A stretch of DNA of 64,000 nt from Volvox africanus (taxonomy: Eukaryota; Chlorophyta; Chlorophyceae; Chlamydomonadales; Volvocaceae), in assembly GCA_030268105.1 (NCBI GenBank), contig BSDZ01000022.1, positions 2,397,001 to 2,461,000 of the forward strand, in the 5' to 3' direction. A program made the translations under genes and the position numbers. The notes below the pieces were generated by a model that had not been told where the DNA came from, made no database searches, and was given only the letters and a program-made list of their open reading frames with translations. Below are positions 53,268 through 63,924 of this stretch, piece by piece. Within the stretch, counting starts at the first letter, position 1. Each line of letters begins with the position of its first letter.

Positions 53268-54506
53268 ATGTCGGGACGCGAAGATAGTTCCTATCTGGGC
53301 ACCGCCAGCCAGCCCGATGGCGGCCTCGCTACTAGAACTGCTTTTGCTGATCCCAATACCGTTGGGACTCGTCTTATGTCTGATCCTATCGTCCTTCAGA
53401 CCCCTTCGCATTTGATTGTACCACTGTCGGCAGCGGCTACAACAAGTGAGGGAGTCGGAGTACAACAGGCCCCGGTAACACCCGCGGTTCAAGAACCCGT
53501 CGGAATACCGGAGGTAATGAAGTTGACTATCCCCGTGCCTAAGCTCAATATTTCCGCTGACGAAAAGGCAAAGAATTCAGGACATAGCATCGCGGATAGG
53601 TCACGGGCTTACGTTCGTGATGCTAGGCAGTATTTGCAAGCGGTGCACGGCGGGGGATGCGACTCCATTAAATGCCTGTTTGTCGGGAATACCCTCGAAG
53701 GTGTTGCCAAGGACTGGTATGATGAATGGACAACCGCTAGGGGCAAGTATACGTTTGATAACTTGATCGATGCTCTTCTCGCTCGCTTTGCAACGGAAGT
53801 TTGCTCGCGTGGCAACGAGGCTCGTAAGACGCTGGCACAAGGCACGTACCACATGCGTCCACACGAAACTGTTCCTGCTTATCAGTCCCGCTTCGAGGCG
53901 CTGATAACACCTATCGTTAATTTTCCTGAAGAGGATCGTATCTTTTGGTTCCATCGCGGTCTTACTGAATCCCTTGCACGATGGTGCGCCACTGACCTTA
54001 GCGGAATTCCTTTCCAATCTTATGATGCCTTGGTAGCTTTTGCTAGAGGTGCAGAAGTTAGACATTTGGCGGGCAAGGACGTTAAACAATTTAACCCTCG
54101 CGTTCACGCGATGTGAGCGCAGGAACTGCCTTCGGAGTTGACGCCGAAGGACCAGGGTCCTGACCGCCAACACCCCGCGGCAACCATGCATACCGTTCGT
54201 AAGGAAAGGCGGTATGACAATCGCGGACGTCACAACCCAAGTAATCGTGGGTCTGCGGGAGCTGGGCCGAGCTCTGGCCATGCTAAAGGCAAACGAAGAG
54301 GGAGCACGCCATCTGTAGCTGCAATGCAGAACGCGGCTCCTAGTGTTAAGAAACCCCGGACAGATGATCCGTACATGCAAAAGTGGGAGTGCCGACGCTC
54401 GGAGTTTGACCGTCGGAAGTTTGCTTATCTCTGTTTGCGGTGTGCGGGAAAACACCCTACCCGTGAGTGTCCCCTTTTGCCACCTTTCGTACCAAAGACG
54501 ACCTAG
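53268..54506 (+). pseudogene. Gag of the chromovirus, one in-frame TGA
   Basis: The frame opens with ATG at 53268 and runs to a TGA at 54114-54116, then continues in the same frame to a TAG at 54504-54506. The inverted element's gag has no stop at the equivalent place, so the TGA is a mutation. Conserved gag stretches include SIADRSRAYVRDARQYLQAVHGG, LFVGNTLEGVAKDWYDEW and YQSRFEALITPI. A zinc knuckle lies near the end, CLRCAGKHPTREC, with spacing CX2CX3HX4C (one residue shorter than the usual middle spacing). Gag would assemble the particle and bind RNA. Confidence 0.9.
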
Positions 54507-57500
54507 GAAGTTGCCCGGGATGTGGAGGAAGGGACTTCTCCCGGGATAGAAGAAGGTGAATGTGGCCGCTGGCCGTCGTTACGCCCCACAGTGAGGGCCC
54601 TTTTACCTACTGTTTTCGGACAAATCGAGCGGGCTATCAAGCGACGTTTTTCGCTCGACGGGCGCACGGGACTAAACCACTTCGACCCGTTGTGTAATTT
54701 ATTTGCGCCGCGTTGCCCCCCTTCTTCCCTCGATTTATCGGGCCACACTTCTTTACTAATCCCTTCATCTTTCCATGAGCTGTGCGAACAGCTCGCCAGA
54801 TACAAGAAGTACCACCGTCGAAATCCGGACACTGCAGCTTGCATATTAATTCCCTCTTTTTGCCAACGTAAAGTGGCGTCTTTGTTGGAAGGTATGCAAT
54901 GTGTCCTCCGATTCGAGTCGGGCACCGCTCTGTTTAACGGTGTGGATGTGACGGGCAAACCGACGATGTTGCCTAAACTACCTTACGCTGCTGAAGTGTG
55001 GTTTGAGGCTCCTCTTTTGAGTCCTACCAGGTTCGAGCCTGCTATAGGATCCCTTTTATTGTCTGAGGAGTCGACTCCGACAGGGAATCGTGTCCCTATT
55101 ATCGAGATTGGCCTCGGAGGTCGACTGATGAAGGCGCTTGTGGATACTGGCGCCAGTGACGACTTCATCTCGGCAAAGGAGGTGAATGATTTGGGGTTGA
55201 CCCCTCAGTCGTCTGATTGTGCACAGGTTACCCTCGCTAATGGAGGAAAGCATCCCATCGTGGGCAGGATCACCCTGAGCCTATCGATAGGCCCTCTGCG
55301 TGTTAGGGCCCAACTGTATGTGCTACAAGGTCTCTCGGAGACAGCACAGTACATTCTGGGTGCCGCGACATTACGACAGTACCGCGCGCGCATCGATATG
55401 GAGTCCACCACACTTAGTTTGTGCAAAGGGAACCTATCGACTAAGGTACCTTTCCTGTCGTACCAAGATGTCACACCAGAGGAGGGCGGAATTGTTGCGG
55501 AGCCTGAGGTTAACTTCGCTTTGACGGCGATCGTCAGCGGAAAACAAGAACCCAAGCTAATTGGGCGCAAGGAAACCGATCGGATGATACGGAAAGGCGC
55601 CCATGTGTTGCTTGTGAGGCCACGGGTGCAATCGAATGCTACCACCGCGCAGTCCACCGTGAAGGATCTTGAGGTCGAAGCCCTCCTGCATAAATATGCT
55701 GATGTTTTTCATGACATCCCAGGGCTCCCACCTATGCGGCCTGTTGACCATACAATCCCTCTTGTGCCTGGAGCACAACCCGTTTCACGACCTATGTACA
55801 GGTTAAGCCCGTTGGAGCTGGATGAAGTGAAACGGCAAGTGAGGGATCTGCTCGCAAAGGGTATGATTCGGCCCAGCACATCGCCATATTCTGCACCGAT
55901 ACTGTTTGTCGGTAAGAAGGATGGGACGTTGCGTATGTGCATTGATTATAGGGGCTTGAATGCGACTATGATTAAAAATCGCTACCCTTTGCCGCGCGTC
56001 GATGACCTGCTCGATAAGCTGAAAGGCTCAGCTTATTTTTCCTCGATTGACCTTCAACAAGGGTATAATCAGATACGCATTGCTGCCTCTGATATTCCGA
56101 AAACCGCTTTCCGGACTCCCTTCTGTCACTTCGAGTACACGGTCTTGTCGTTTGGACTTACTAATGCGCCCGCCATGATCGCATGTTCAGACCGTATATA
56201 GACAGGTTCGTCGTTTGCTATTTGGATGATATTTTAATATATTCCAAAACGCGCGAGGAGCACCTGAAGCATCTCGAGCTCGTGCTTGAGGTGATGAAGC
56301 GGGAGCAATTGTTTGCTAAATGCGCCAAGTGTTTTTGGGCGCAGCCGCAAGTGGAGTATTTGGGCCACATCGTGTCGGCCACTGGGGTCAGGATGGACCC
56401 ACGGAAGGTAGCTGTGGTTCGCGAATGGCCCGCGCCTCAGAACCTCACCGAACTACGCCAGTTCTTGGGTTTGACTAACTACTTCCGTAAGTTTATTAAA
56501 AATTACTCCATTATTGCGGCCCCGCTTACGAATTTGACGAAGAAAGGAGGTTTCGTTTCTCTCGAAGCCTGGACATCCGCGTGTCAGCGGGCATTCGAAG
56601 GGCTCAAGTGAATCGTCGCCGACGACGTTACCCTCTCTTTCCCTGATCACTCGTTGCCATTCCGTGTTGAAGTTGTATCGGATGCTTCCTTGCATGGAAG
56701 CGGCGCTGTATTGTTGCAGGAAGGATGACCGATCGCCTTCACGAGTGAGAAATTCTCAGGTGCGGAGACCCGATATACAACCGGAGAGCAGGAGCTGTTG
56801 GCAGCTCTACATGCTTTGAAGGAATGGCGTTGTTACCTCGAGGGCCGCCCTTTTACGCTGAAGACCGATCATAAGCCGCTGACATTCTTGCAGAGTGTCC
56901 CTACGCTTAACCGACGACAAGCCCGGTGGATGGAGTATCTGTCTCGTTTCGACTGTACGTGGGAGTATATCGCCGGCAGGATTAATATTGCTGACGCTCT
57001 CAGTCGACATCCATCATTACATGCTGCAATTTTGGCAGCACCGGTTACTCGTTCGTGCAGTCAGGAGGTGCCGATAGCAGCGGACCTTGTGCAGCGACTC
57101 AAGGTGGCGTATGAAGTGGATCCATGGTTCACTTCGCCCAACAATGTGGAACATTTGCACAGGCGCAACGATTTGTGGATACGGCAGGATGGCACGACCA
57201 CACAAATCGTCGTGCCAAATGATGACGCTCTGCGCTACAATATTCTTGCGCGGTTCCATGAGGACCCGTTGGCAGGACATCCTGGAAGCACGCGATTGGC
57301 AGAGCTTGTACGACGCTCGTTCTGGTGGCCGCGCGTGGTGAAGGATGCGGAAAACTTCGTGCAAAGGTGCAGTTTATGCCAGCGCAATAAAGCACTATCC
57401 GGTAAGGGCCAGGGTTTATTACAACCTTTACCTATACCAGATGTCCCTTGGGAAAGTGTTTCTATGGACTTCGTAGTCGCGCTGCCCAAAACTGAGGGGG

Positions 57501-57602
57501 GATACGACTCAGTGTTCGCAATGGTCGATCGTTTGACCAAGATGGTTCATTTAGCCCCCTGCACCTCGTCTTGCACCGCTGAGCAAACAGCACGATTATT
57601 TT
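54507..57602 (+). pseudogene. Pol of the chromovirus (PR-RT-RNase H-IN start), decayed
   Basis: It is in the same frame as gag after the TAG. Protease: [13 protein letters not shown] near 55135. [50 protein letters not shown], then a small deletion at TNAPA (about 56170-56190) that ends the frame at 56201. RT resumes in another frame from 56183 with FVVCYLDDILIYS. Two in-frame TGA codons (56609 and 56726) sit where Trp is expected. RNase H: VVSDASLHG..., TYTTGEQE-like, LKTDHKPL, NIADALSRH. Integrase: His/Cys zinc finger with CSLCQRNK, then DFVVALPKTEGGYDSVF. It stops at 57602, where unrelated sequence is joined. Confidence 0.92.
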
Positions 57603-57888
57603 TCCATCCTGCTGTATGTCATGCATGAGACTGCCTGTTTCTTTATTTGGCAGGTAGGAAGTGCACGAGCAGGGCATGCACATGCATGCCTCCATTGGCG
57701 AGCCTCATGTGTGATGAGTATCAAATGTGTGTGTAAATGTATCCAGATGCATCCAAAAGTATATAAACTGAGAAAGAGGTTATGTGTATGAATGTAACCT
57801 GCCACCAACCATTGGCTGGGCTACTTAAGGGCTAATGAAGCCTGAGTAGGTCTGACTGGCCTGCCAGACCTAATTGGCCCAGACAGTA
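57603..57888 (+). repeat. 286-bp copy of external flanking sequence inside the element
   Basis: Identical in length and nearly identical to 51341-51626. It joins the broken integrase of the outer element to the broken RT of the inverted element. Its right part (57798-57888) is a MITE cut eight or so bases before its right end. Confidence 0.95.
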
Positions 57889-57891
57889 AAA

Positions 57892-59415
57892 ATAAGCCGA
57901 GCCCTTCAGCTTATCCAACAGGTCGTCAACGCGTGGCAAAGGGTAGCGATTTTTCACCGTATTCGCATTTAACCCCCGGTAATCAATGCACATGCGCAAG
58001 GTCCCATCCTTCTTCCCGACAAACAAAATCGGTGCAGAATACGGGGATGTGCTGGGGCGTATCATACCCTTCGCGAGCAAATCCGTCACCTGGCGCTTTA
58101 CCTCGTCCAGTTCCAATGGACTCAACCTGTACATTGGCCGGGCTGTAGGCTGCGCTCCAGGCATGAGAGGGATTGTGTGATCAACAGGACGCATAGGTGG
58201 TAGGCCAGGGATATCTTTAAAGACGTCCTCATACTGCGACAGTAGGGCCTCAACCTCAGGATCCGCAGAAATCTGCGCGGTGGTGACACAACAGCTCACC
58301 CGCAGCCTTAAAAGCAGTCCGTGGGCACCCTTCCGTAACAAACGGACGGCCTCCTTACGCCCGACTAGCTCTGGTTCGATTCACGCAGCCATTGCGGTCA
58401 CAGCGAAATTAACCATAGGCACCGCCTCAGTTTCGCCCTCCTTTGGTGTGACATGTTCGAACGACAGGAAAGGTACCTTAATCGACAGAGTACCCTTGCA
58501 CATATGCAGGGTTGCGGTCTCCATGTCGATGCGCGCGCGGTACTGTCGTAATGTCGAAGACCCAATTATGTACGGTGCAGTCTCTGCTAAGCCCTGCAGC
58601 ACGTACGGCCGGGTCACAACACGCAAAGGGCCTATCGATAGGCTAAGGGTAATCCTGCCCACGATGGGATGCTTACCCCCGTCAGCAAGGGTAACCTGTG
58701 GACAATCAGACGACTCTGGGGACAACCCCAGCGCATTCACCTCTGCGAGAGAGATGAAGTCGTCGCTGGCACCGGTGTCAACAAGTGCCTTCAGAGTACG
58801 GCCATTCAAACCGATCTGAACCACAGGGACACGGTTATCTATGAGCGACTGCCCAGCAGACAACGTCAGTGCACTTAGGGCGGGTCCGTAACCTACGGCA
58901 CCCCCGTCAGGAGCTTCGTACCAAACGTCAACCGAGTAGGATGTGCTTGGCCACGGAGCCAGCATACCCTCCCGATCCACACCATTAAACAAAACGGTGC
59001 CCGGCTCGAACCGGTGGACATGCCGCATACCCCTTAACGATGCCTCTGCCTTGCGCCGACAGAAAGCGGGGAGTAAAACACATGCGGCGGTGCCTGGATA
59101 TTGACGCCTACACCTCCTGTATATGGCCAACTGTTTCGACATCTCACGCAGAGACGAGGGGATGAACAAAACCACGTGGTTAGACAGATCGATAGACGAC
59201 AGGGGACGGCGAGGTGTAAACAAATTACACAACGGGTCGAAGCAGAGAAGTCCCGTGCGTCCGTCAAGCGTGATGCGTCGCGCAATGACTCGCTCGATGT
59301 GTCCAAGTACACAAGGCAACAATGCCTTAACGGCTGGCCGTAAGGATGACCACCGACCACGCGTTAGTTCAGAAATCCCAGGTGGTGCCCCCTCCGCAGG
59401 AACCCGGGCAAGCCC
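57892..59415 (-). pseudogene. Pol (PR-RT) of the inverted element, truncated
   Basis: Follows gag in the same frame after a TAG. Protease: [15 protein letters not shown] (about 58760-58800). One in-frame TGA near 58379-58381 separates protease from [55 protein letters not shown], then the break. The catalytic YLDD region is absent, so it is non-functional. Confidence 0.9.
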
Positions 59416-60651
59416 CTATTTCGGCTGAGGTACAAACGGCGGCATTAGCGGGCAATCCTTCGTGGAATGATTCTCCGCACACCGTAGACAAACGTTGGCC
59501 AATTTCCGACGCTCGAATTCGGAACGATTGCAATTCCATTTTGGCATATACGTGTCGTCCGTGTGAGTCCGCTTCGCATTGGGGTCGGAACGCTGTGCGG
59601 CTGCCGTCGACGGCGCACCACCACGCTTCCTGTTTTTAGCCGGGTCCGAGCTCGGACCTGCTCCTCCTGACCCACGGACACCCGAGCTAGCGCCCCCGCG
59701 CGCTTGGCGCTGCCGGTTGCTGCGTCGCGTCGCGGCAGTAGGCGTGGGGCGGGTCGCGCCGAGTTCCTGGTCGATAGCTACAGCTTCCCCAAGCGGATCC
59801 TGCACTTGCACGGCATTTGCACGAGGGACAGACTTGACTTCTTCCTCGCCGGCAAGGAGTCGTATCTCCGTGCCCTTAGCAAAAGCAACCAAAGCATCAT
59901 ACAACTTGATCTGCGCTCCGACCAAGTCAGTAGCGCACCATTTAGCCAAAAGTTTCGTCAGGCCTTGCCTAAACCAAAAGACACGCTCGGATTCAGTGAG
60001 GTCAGCAATGGGAGTCACAAGTGCTTCGAAGCGTGACTGGTACGCAGGTACATTTTCATCCCGACGCATGTGGTAGCTACCGGCTGCCAAAACCTTACGA
60101 GCTTCCACATCGCGTGCTTGAACCTCAGTAGCGAATCGTGCGAGCAAAGCGGCGACCAACTCGTCAAAAGTATAGTTGCCCCGGGCGTTGGTCCAATTGC
60201 GATACCAGTCCTTCGCTGAGCCCTCGAGGGTGTTACCAACGAAGAGACACCTGATACCGTCATTATCGCCACCATGAACAGCCTGGAGATACTTTTTAAC
60301 GTCACGCACGTACGCACGAGTTGCATCGGCTATGCTATGCCCTGGTGTCTTGTCGGTCAGCAAAATATTGAGCCTAGGGACGGGAATCGACAATCTCATC
60401 ACCTCAGGGATGTCATCATGCCCTCGAGCGTGAGGTAATGGCAGAACCCTTGGTCCAGCAGTGTTGTCCATATTCGTGTTCACTGCTGAATGCGGCACAA
60501 TTAAGTGAGCAGGGGTCTGAAGGAAAAGGGGATCTTGAGTGGCTCGCGCGCCAACAGTCTCAAGACCTCTATCCGGTGCTCTAGCAGCCACAACAAAATC
60601 GGGTTGGCTAGCTAGGCTAGTGTGCAGCGTATCGTCGTGTTCCGCGGACAT
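59416..60651 (-). CDS. Gag of the inverted element, intact 411 aa
   Basis: An uninterrupted frame from ATG at 60651 to TAG at 59416. Gag core stretches are shared with the outer element (SIADATRAYVRDVKKYLQAVHGG, LFVGNTLEGSAKDWYRNW, YQSRFEALVTPI), then an Arg/Gly-rich linker and a zinc knuckle CLRCAENHSTKDC, again CX2CX3HX4C. It is the only intact retroelement gene in the locus. Particle assembly and RNA packaging are its expected role. Because LTR and gag are intact while pol is cut, it could still make Gag if transcribed. Confidence 0.9.
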   Translation of the reverse strand: MSAEHDDTLHTSLASQPDFVVAARAPDRGLETVGARATQDPLFLQTPAHLIVPHSAVNTNMDNTAGPRVLPLPHARGHDDIPEVMRLSIPVPRLNILLTDKTPGHSIADATRAYVRDVKKYLQAVHGGDNDGIRCLFVGNTLEGSAKDWYRNWTNARGNYTFDELVAALLARFATEVQARDVEARKVLAAGSYHMRRDENVPAYQSRFEALVTPIADLTESERVFWFRQGLTKLLAKWCATDLVGAQIKLYDALVAFAKGTEIRLLAGEEEVKSVPRANAVQVQDPLGEAVAIDQELGATRPTPTAATRRSNRQRQARGGASSGVRGSGGAGPSSDPAKNRKRGGAPSTAAAQRSDPNAKRTHTDDTYMPKWNCNRSEFERRKLANVCLRCAENHSTKDCPLMPPFVPQPK

Positions 60652-61117
60652 GGAGCACGAAACGATACCCTAGGTTTGCGTAATAGAAGCCGACTTCTAT
60701 CGCAAAGGCAAGAGTACAAAGCGATTCGGTGAGCCTACCGACAGTACTCTTGAGAAGATTCAGTAAACTCAGCAAGTACTTGCCCAGCTGAGTCCTGATC
60801 TCCGTAGTTTGGGCAATGAGGGTCGCCAATTGGTCCGGACGAAAGCCGGTCTCAGTCGCCGCGGCAAGCAATGCCGGTGCACTGAGATTACCTGCGACTC
60901 AGAGCGTACACTTACACAACAAGTGCAGCAATCTAAGCAAAAGCAATTAAACAATTACAAACCGGAAGCGGCGGCGTCCAAAACGGCGCGGCCTAGGTCT
61001 TCGGCAAAAGTATCTAGCGGTCCTCGTGGTTCGTCGCTGGAACTCGCCATAGAAAGAACCTACTTCCGATTAGACAAAGAGAGACAGTTAGGCGACGAAC
61101 CTGTCTCGATACCAAAT
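60652..61117 (-). other. 5' leader of the inverted element, with PBS
   Basis: 466 bp between the LTR and the gag ATG. In minus sense the PBS TGGTATCGAGACAGG begins at 61114, three bases after the LTR end. Confidence 0.7.
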
Positions 61118-61943
61118 TGTTGTACCTCTCGTTCGCGTTTGCTCATAAGTATCTGCACGACTGGAGACTTTCGACACCGATGCGCGAGCACTTGCAAGTA
61201 CAGCAAGGCAAGCGAGAGCAAACAGAGACAGCGGAAGACTTCAAGACGAAGAGAGATATAACTTACAGTCTTATAGATCGGAACGATGCAATGGACGAAA
61301 TCGCCGTCAGCGCCGGAAGCAAGCAATCATCACGCGGCGGTGATTAGCGAAGTTCAGGCTTGGCTCGGGCTAAGTAGAATAGCGTATAGCAATAGTAATA
61401 TAGAACACACGAGTGTTCTCCGGTATCGAATGTCTTATCTTGCTTAGCCGTCCTCGCATCTGTTTTACTCGCAGCATCGCAGTGCCGTACGATTCACATC
61501 AGGAGGCCGATCCTAGATGTGACAACCCTACTGCGTATAGGCGATGTCTACGCATAACAACGTATAAGCCTTTCCGGCATTCGCATGATGCAAGGGTCCG
61601 GATAACGATATCCGGTTGCAGGGCATGCATCGCGACGAGTGCGGCGCTCTCAACGTGTGCTTTAATGAAGTAATATTATATCAGATAATATTACTTATCG
61701 TTTCGTAGCACGAGCATGATGCGCACTTCCATGCTTCGGGCTTTCATGCATGCTAGGCGGATTTGCCATGATGCGATGTCGTGATGGATAATGACAACAT
61801 GCCAAATGCATATATAAATGTACACGAATACATTTATATCATGCAGATTCATTCATATGCAATGTGTTCATCACAATAGCACTTCGCCTTGTAGGATCAC
61901 ATCGACCTACGCATCGGCGGGAAACTATCCGTAGCACAACAAG
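61118..61943 (-). repeat. 5' LTR of the inverted element
   Basis: 826 bp. In minus sense it starts TGTTGTG at 61943 and ends TACAACA at 61118. Its sequence is otherwise unlike the outer LTRs. Confidence 0.85.
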
Positions 61944-63061
61944 ATGTCCCTTGGGAAAGTGTTTCTATGGACTTCGTAGTCGCGCTGCCCAAAACTGAGG
62001 GGGGATACGACTCGGTGTTCGTAATGGTCGATCGTTTGACCAAGATGGTTCATTTAGCCCCCTGCACCTCGTCTTGCACCGCTGAGCAAACAGCACGATT
62101 ATTTTTCGATAATGTGGTCCGATTGCATGGCGTTCCTAAAAATGTGATATCCGATCGCGGGGGTCAATTCACGTCTAAGTTTTGGGAAGTGCTATGTCAA
62201 CTCGTCGGTATGCGCGTTCATTTGAGCACAGCATATCATCCACAATCCGATGGGCAAACTGAACGCATAAATCGCACACTGGGCGACATGTTGAGGAATT
62301 TCGCGGGATGCACACCCTCTGTTTGGGATACGTTTCTGACTTTGGCAGAATTCGCGCTTAACAACGCTGTTAACTGCTCTACAGGTCAAAGCCCTTTCTT
62401 TCTGAATTATGGATTTCATCCTGTGCTACCCGTGTGGCGAGAATTGGAGATAAATATCCCTGCGGCTAAAACCTTTGCCAAGTCGTTCCTATCCCGCATG
62501 ACAGACGCAAAGGCATGCCTGGACGCGGCACAACAACGGACGACGGACTATTATAATAAATCTAAACGGGACGTAACATTTTCGGTGGGACAAATGGTAT
62601 TACTGAGCACTAAGAACCTGCGTTCGCTCGCCGACAGTTCCCGTAAATTGTTACCTCGTTGGATCGGTCCATATCCCGTTGTTCACATGGTAGGGAATGT
62701 AGCCGTGGAGCTATCCCTACCTTCTGACATGAATATCCATCCCACATTTCATATTTCTTTAATTTGCCCTTATTGCGGCACAGCACCCGTTACGAACGAC
62801 ACCGATGCCCCTGCAGTAATGGACCCCAGTCCCGAGACCTGGATCGCAGGCAAGCAAAAAGTGTATGATGTGGAACGCATACTGGATTATCGGGTTCGTC
62901 GCATTGGTCGACAACGACGAAAGCGGAAGGTGCATGAATATCTGGTCAAGTGGACTGGCTATTCTAGCAAGCATAATTCGTGGGAGCCGATGCGTAACTT
63001 CTCGCCGGAAATGAAGCCCCTGTTGGAGGAAGCTCGTCTACGCGCCACGCAAACCCAATGA
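61944..63061 (+). CDS. Integrase core and chromodomain of the chromovirus (partial pol)
   Basis: The first 165 bp repeat 57438-57602 with two visible mismatches, and the frame is then open to 63061 (ATG-equivalent at 61967, 364 aa). All three catalytic acids are visible: Asp in SMDFVVALP, Asp in VISDRGGQF, and Glu in YHPQSDGQTERIN. A C-terminal chromodomain follows (YDVERILDYRV..., VHEYLVKWTGYSSKHNSWEP), with the aromatic residues that bind methylated histone H3 tails. Chromodomains target integration to marked chromatin. It has no upstream zinc-finger part, so it is a partial but undamaged segment. Confidence 0.92.
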
Positions 63062-63104
63062 TCCTTGCAGTTGATGCTGTTCGATGCAGCGAGGATGCTG
63101 CATA

Positions 63105-63119
63105 CGGGAGGGGGGATAG
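63105..63119 (+). promoter_or_regulatory. Polypurine tract
   Basis: The purine run GGGAGGGGGGATAG lies directly before the 3' LTR and would prime plus-strand DNA synthesis. Confidence 0.8.
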
Positions 63120-63120
63120 T

Positions 63121-63924
63121 TGTTGTACGCGGGTTCAATCACCGTTTACATTTATGAAGGCCGCAATGCATTCAGATATCATGAAGCATAATACAATCAT
63201 ATTAGCATGATATACTCGAGTATATCTAGCTAATCAGGCATGTCGCATCATCATTCACGACATGGCACTGTCGGTCAACATGTTTGACTCGAGGCTGATA
63301 ATTAATGCACGACCTATCCATTGGCATATTATATCACGTAATAATACTTTGAATAGTATTACCTCATCTGTGTCATAAACCATACGCGTATGCAAGAATG
63401 CGACGATCGCGATGGTTGGGTCGGCAACCGAATATCGATATTCGGACCTTTGCATATTGCATGCGTTGCATCCAATAATATCACGAATGACACGATATTT
63501 AGAGCAGTCTTACCACTTGAGATCGTAATCCTGTGAGACCTGTACTGCACATCGGTATCGTGACGTGATAGGTGCGAGGACGGCCGCCTAGAGACCGAAG
63601 TCGGCGCAACGCTAACTTTGGACCAAGTATTAGAGTACTTAACTCTATTCGATACGCATCCATACGATATAATCATTTACATTCGGCCTGAGCTATTCTA
63701 GCATTCCATCTGCAGCCGAGTGATGAACATTGCCCACGGGGTCTGACGGCAGACTGTAATTCTGTAACTGAAGAACATTGTAAGTTGAATCTTTCCTTGC
63801 TATTGAGTCTTCCGCTGTCTACTATTCGCATTGGCTTGCCTTGCTGTTCGTAAGCTTGGTACGCACGCAGCTAACACCTAGACGTGCAGAGCTAATACAT
63901 GATTGAAGAAGGAAGGATACAACA
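63121..63924 (+). repeat. 3' LTR of the chromovirus
   Basis: 804 bp, TGTTGTA...TACAACA. It contains a 14-bp segment near 63254 and a 54-bp segment near 63650 that are absent from the 5' LTR. Confidence 0.95.

Larger units (their letters stand above)
57889..61943 (-). mobile_element. Inverted, 3'-truncated Ty3/gypsy element
   Basis: In minus-strand order: 5' LTR (61943-61118), PBS, leader, gag, protease and the first part of RT. It stops inside RT after GSAYF, where the 286-bp segment begins. It belongs to a related but distinct family: its LTR shares only the termini TGTTGT...TACAACA with the outer LTRs. Its LTR start abuts AGATG of the outer element's integrase exactly as after an integration. 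RNase H, integrase and the 3' LTR are missing. Confidence 0.92.
52055..63924 (+). mobile_element. Composite Ty3/gypsy chromovirus locus with matching TSD
   Basis: The LTRs at 52055-52801 and 63121-63924 flank the locus, and TTATG stands directly before (52050-52054) and after (63925-63929). So the outer ends come from one insertion event. The order inside is: PBS, gag, protease, RT, RNase H, start of integrase (to 57602); a 286-bp copy of flanking sequence; an inverted, truncated second gypsy element (57889-61943); integrase repeated from its start (61944), chromodomain, PPT and 3' LTR. The coding region of the outer element is dead, with several nonsense codons and a deletion in RT. Confidence 0.9.

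Noticed and set aside
54114..56728. Alternative genetic code with TGA as Trp
   Set aside because: The FkbM, FKBP and PAN genes end with TGA and use TGG for Trp. The TGA codons occur only in decayed retroelements.
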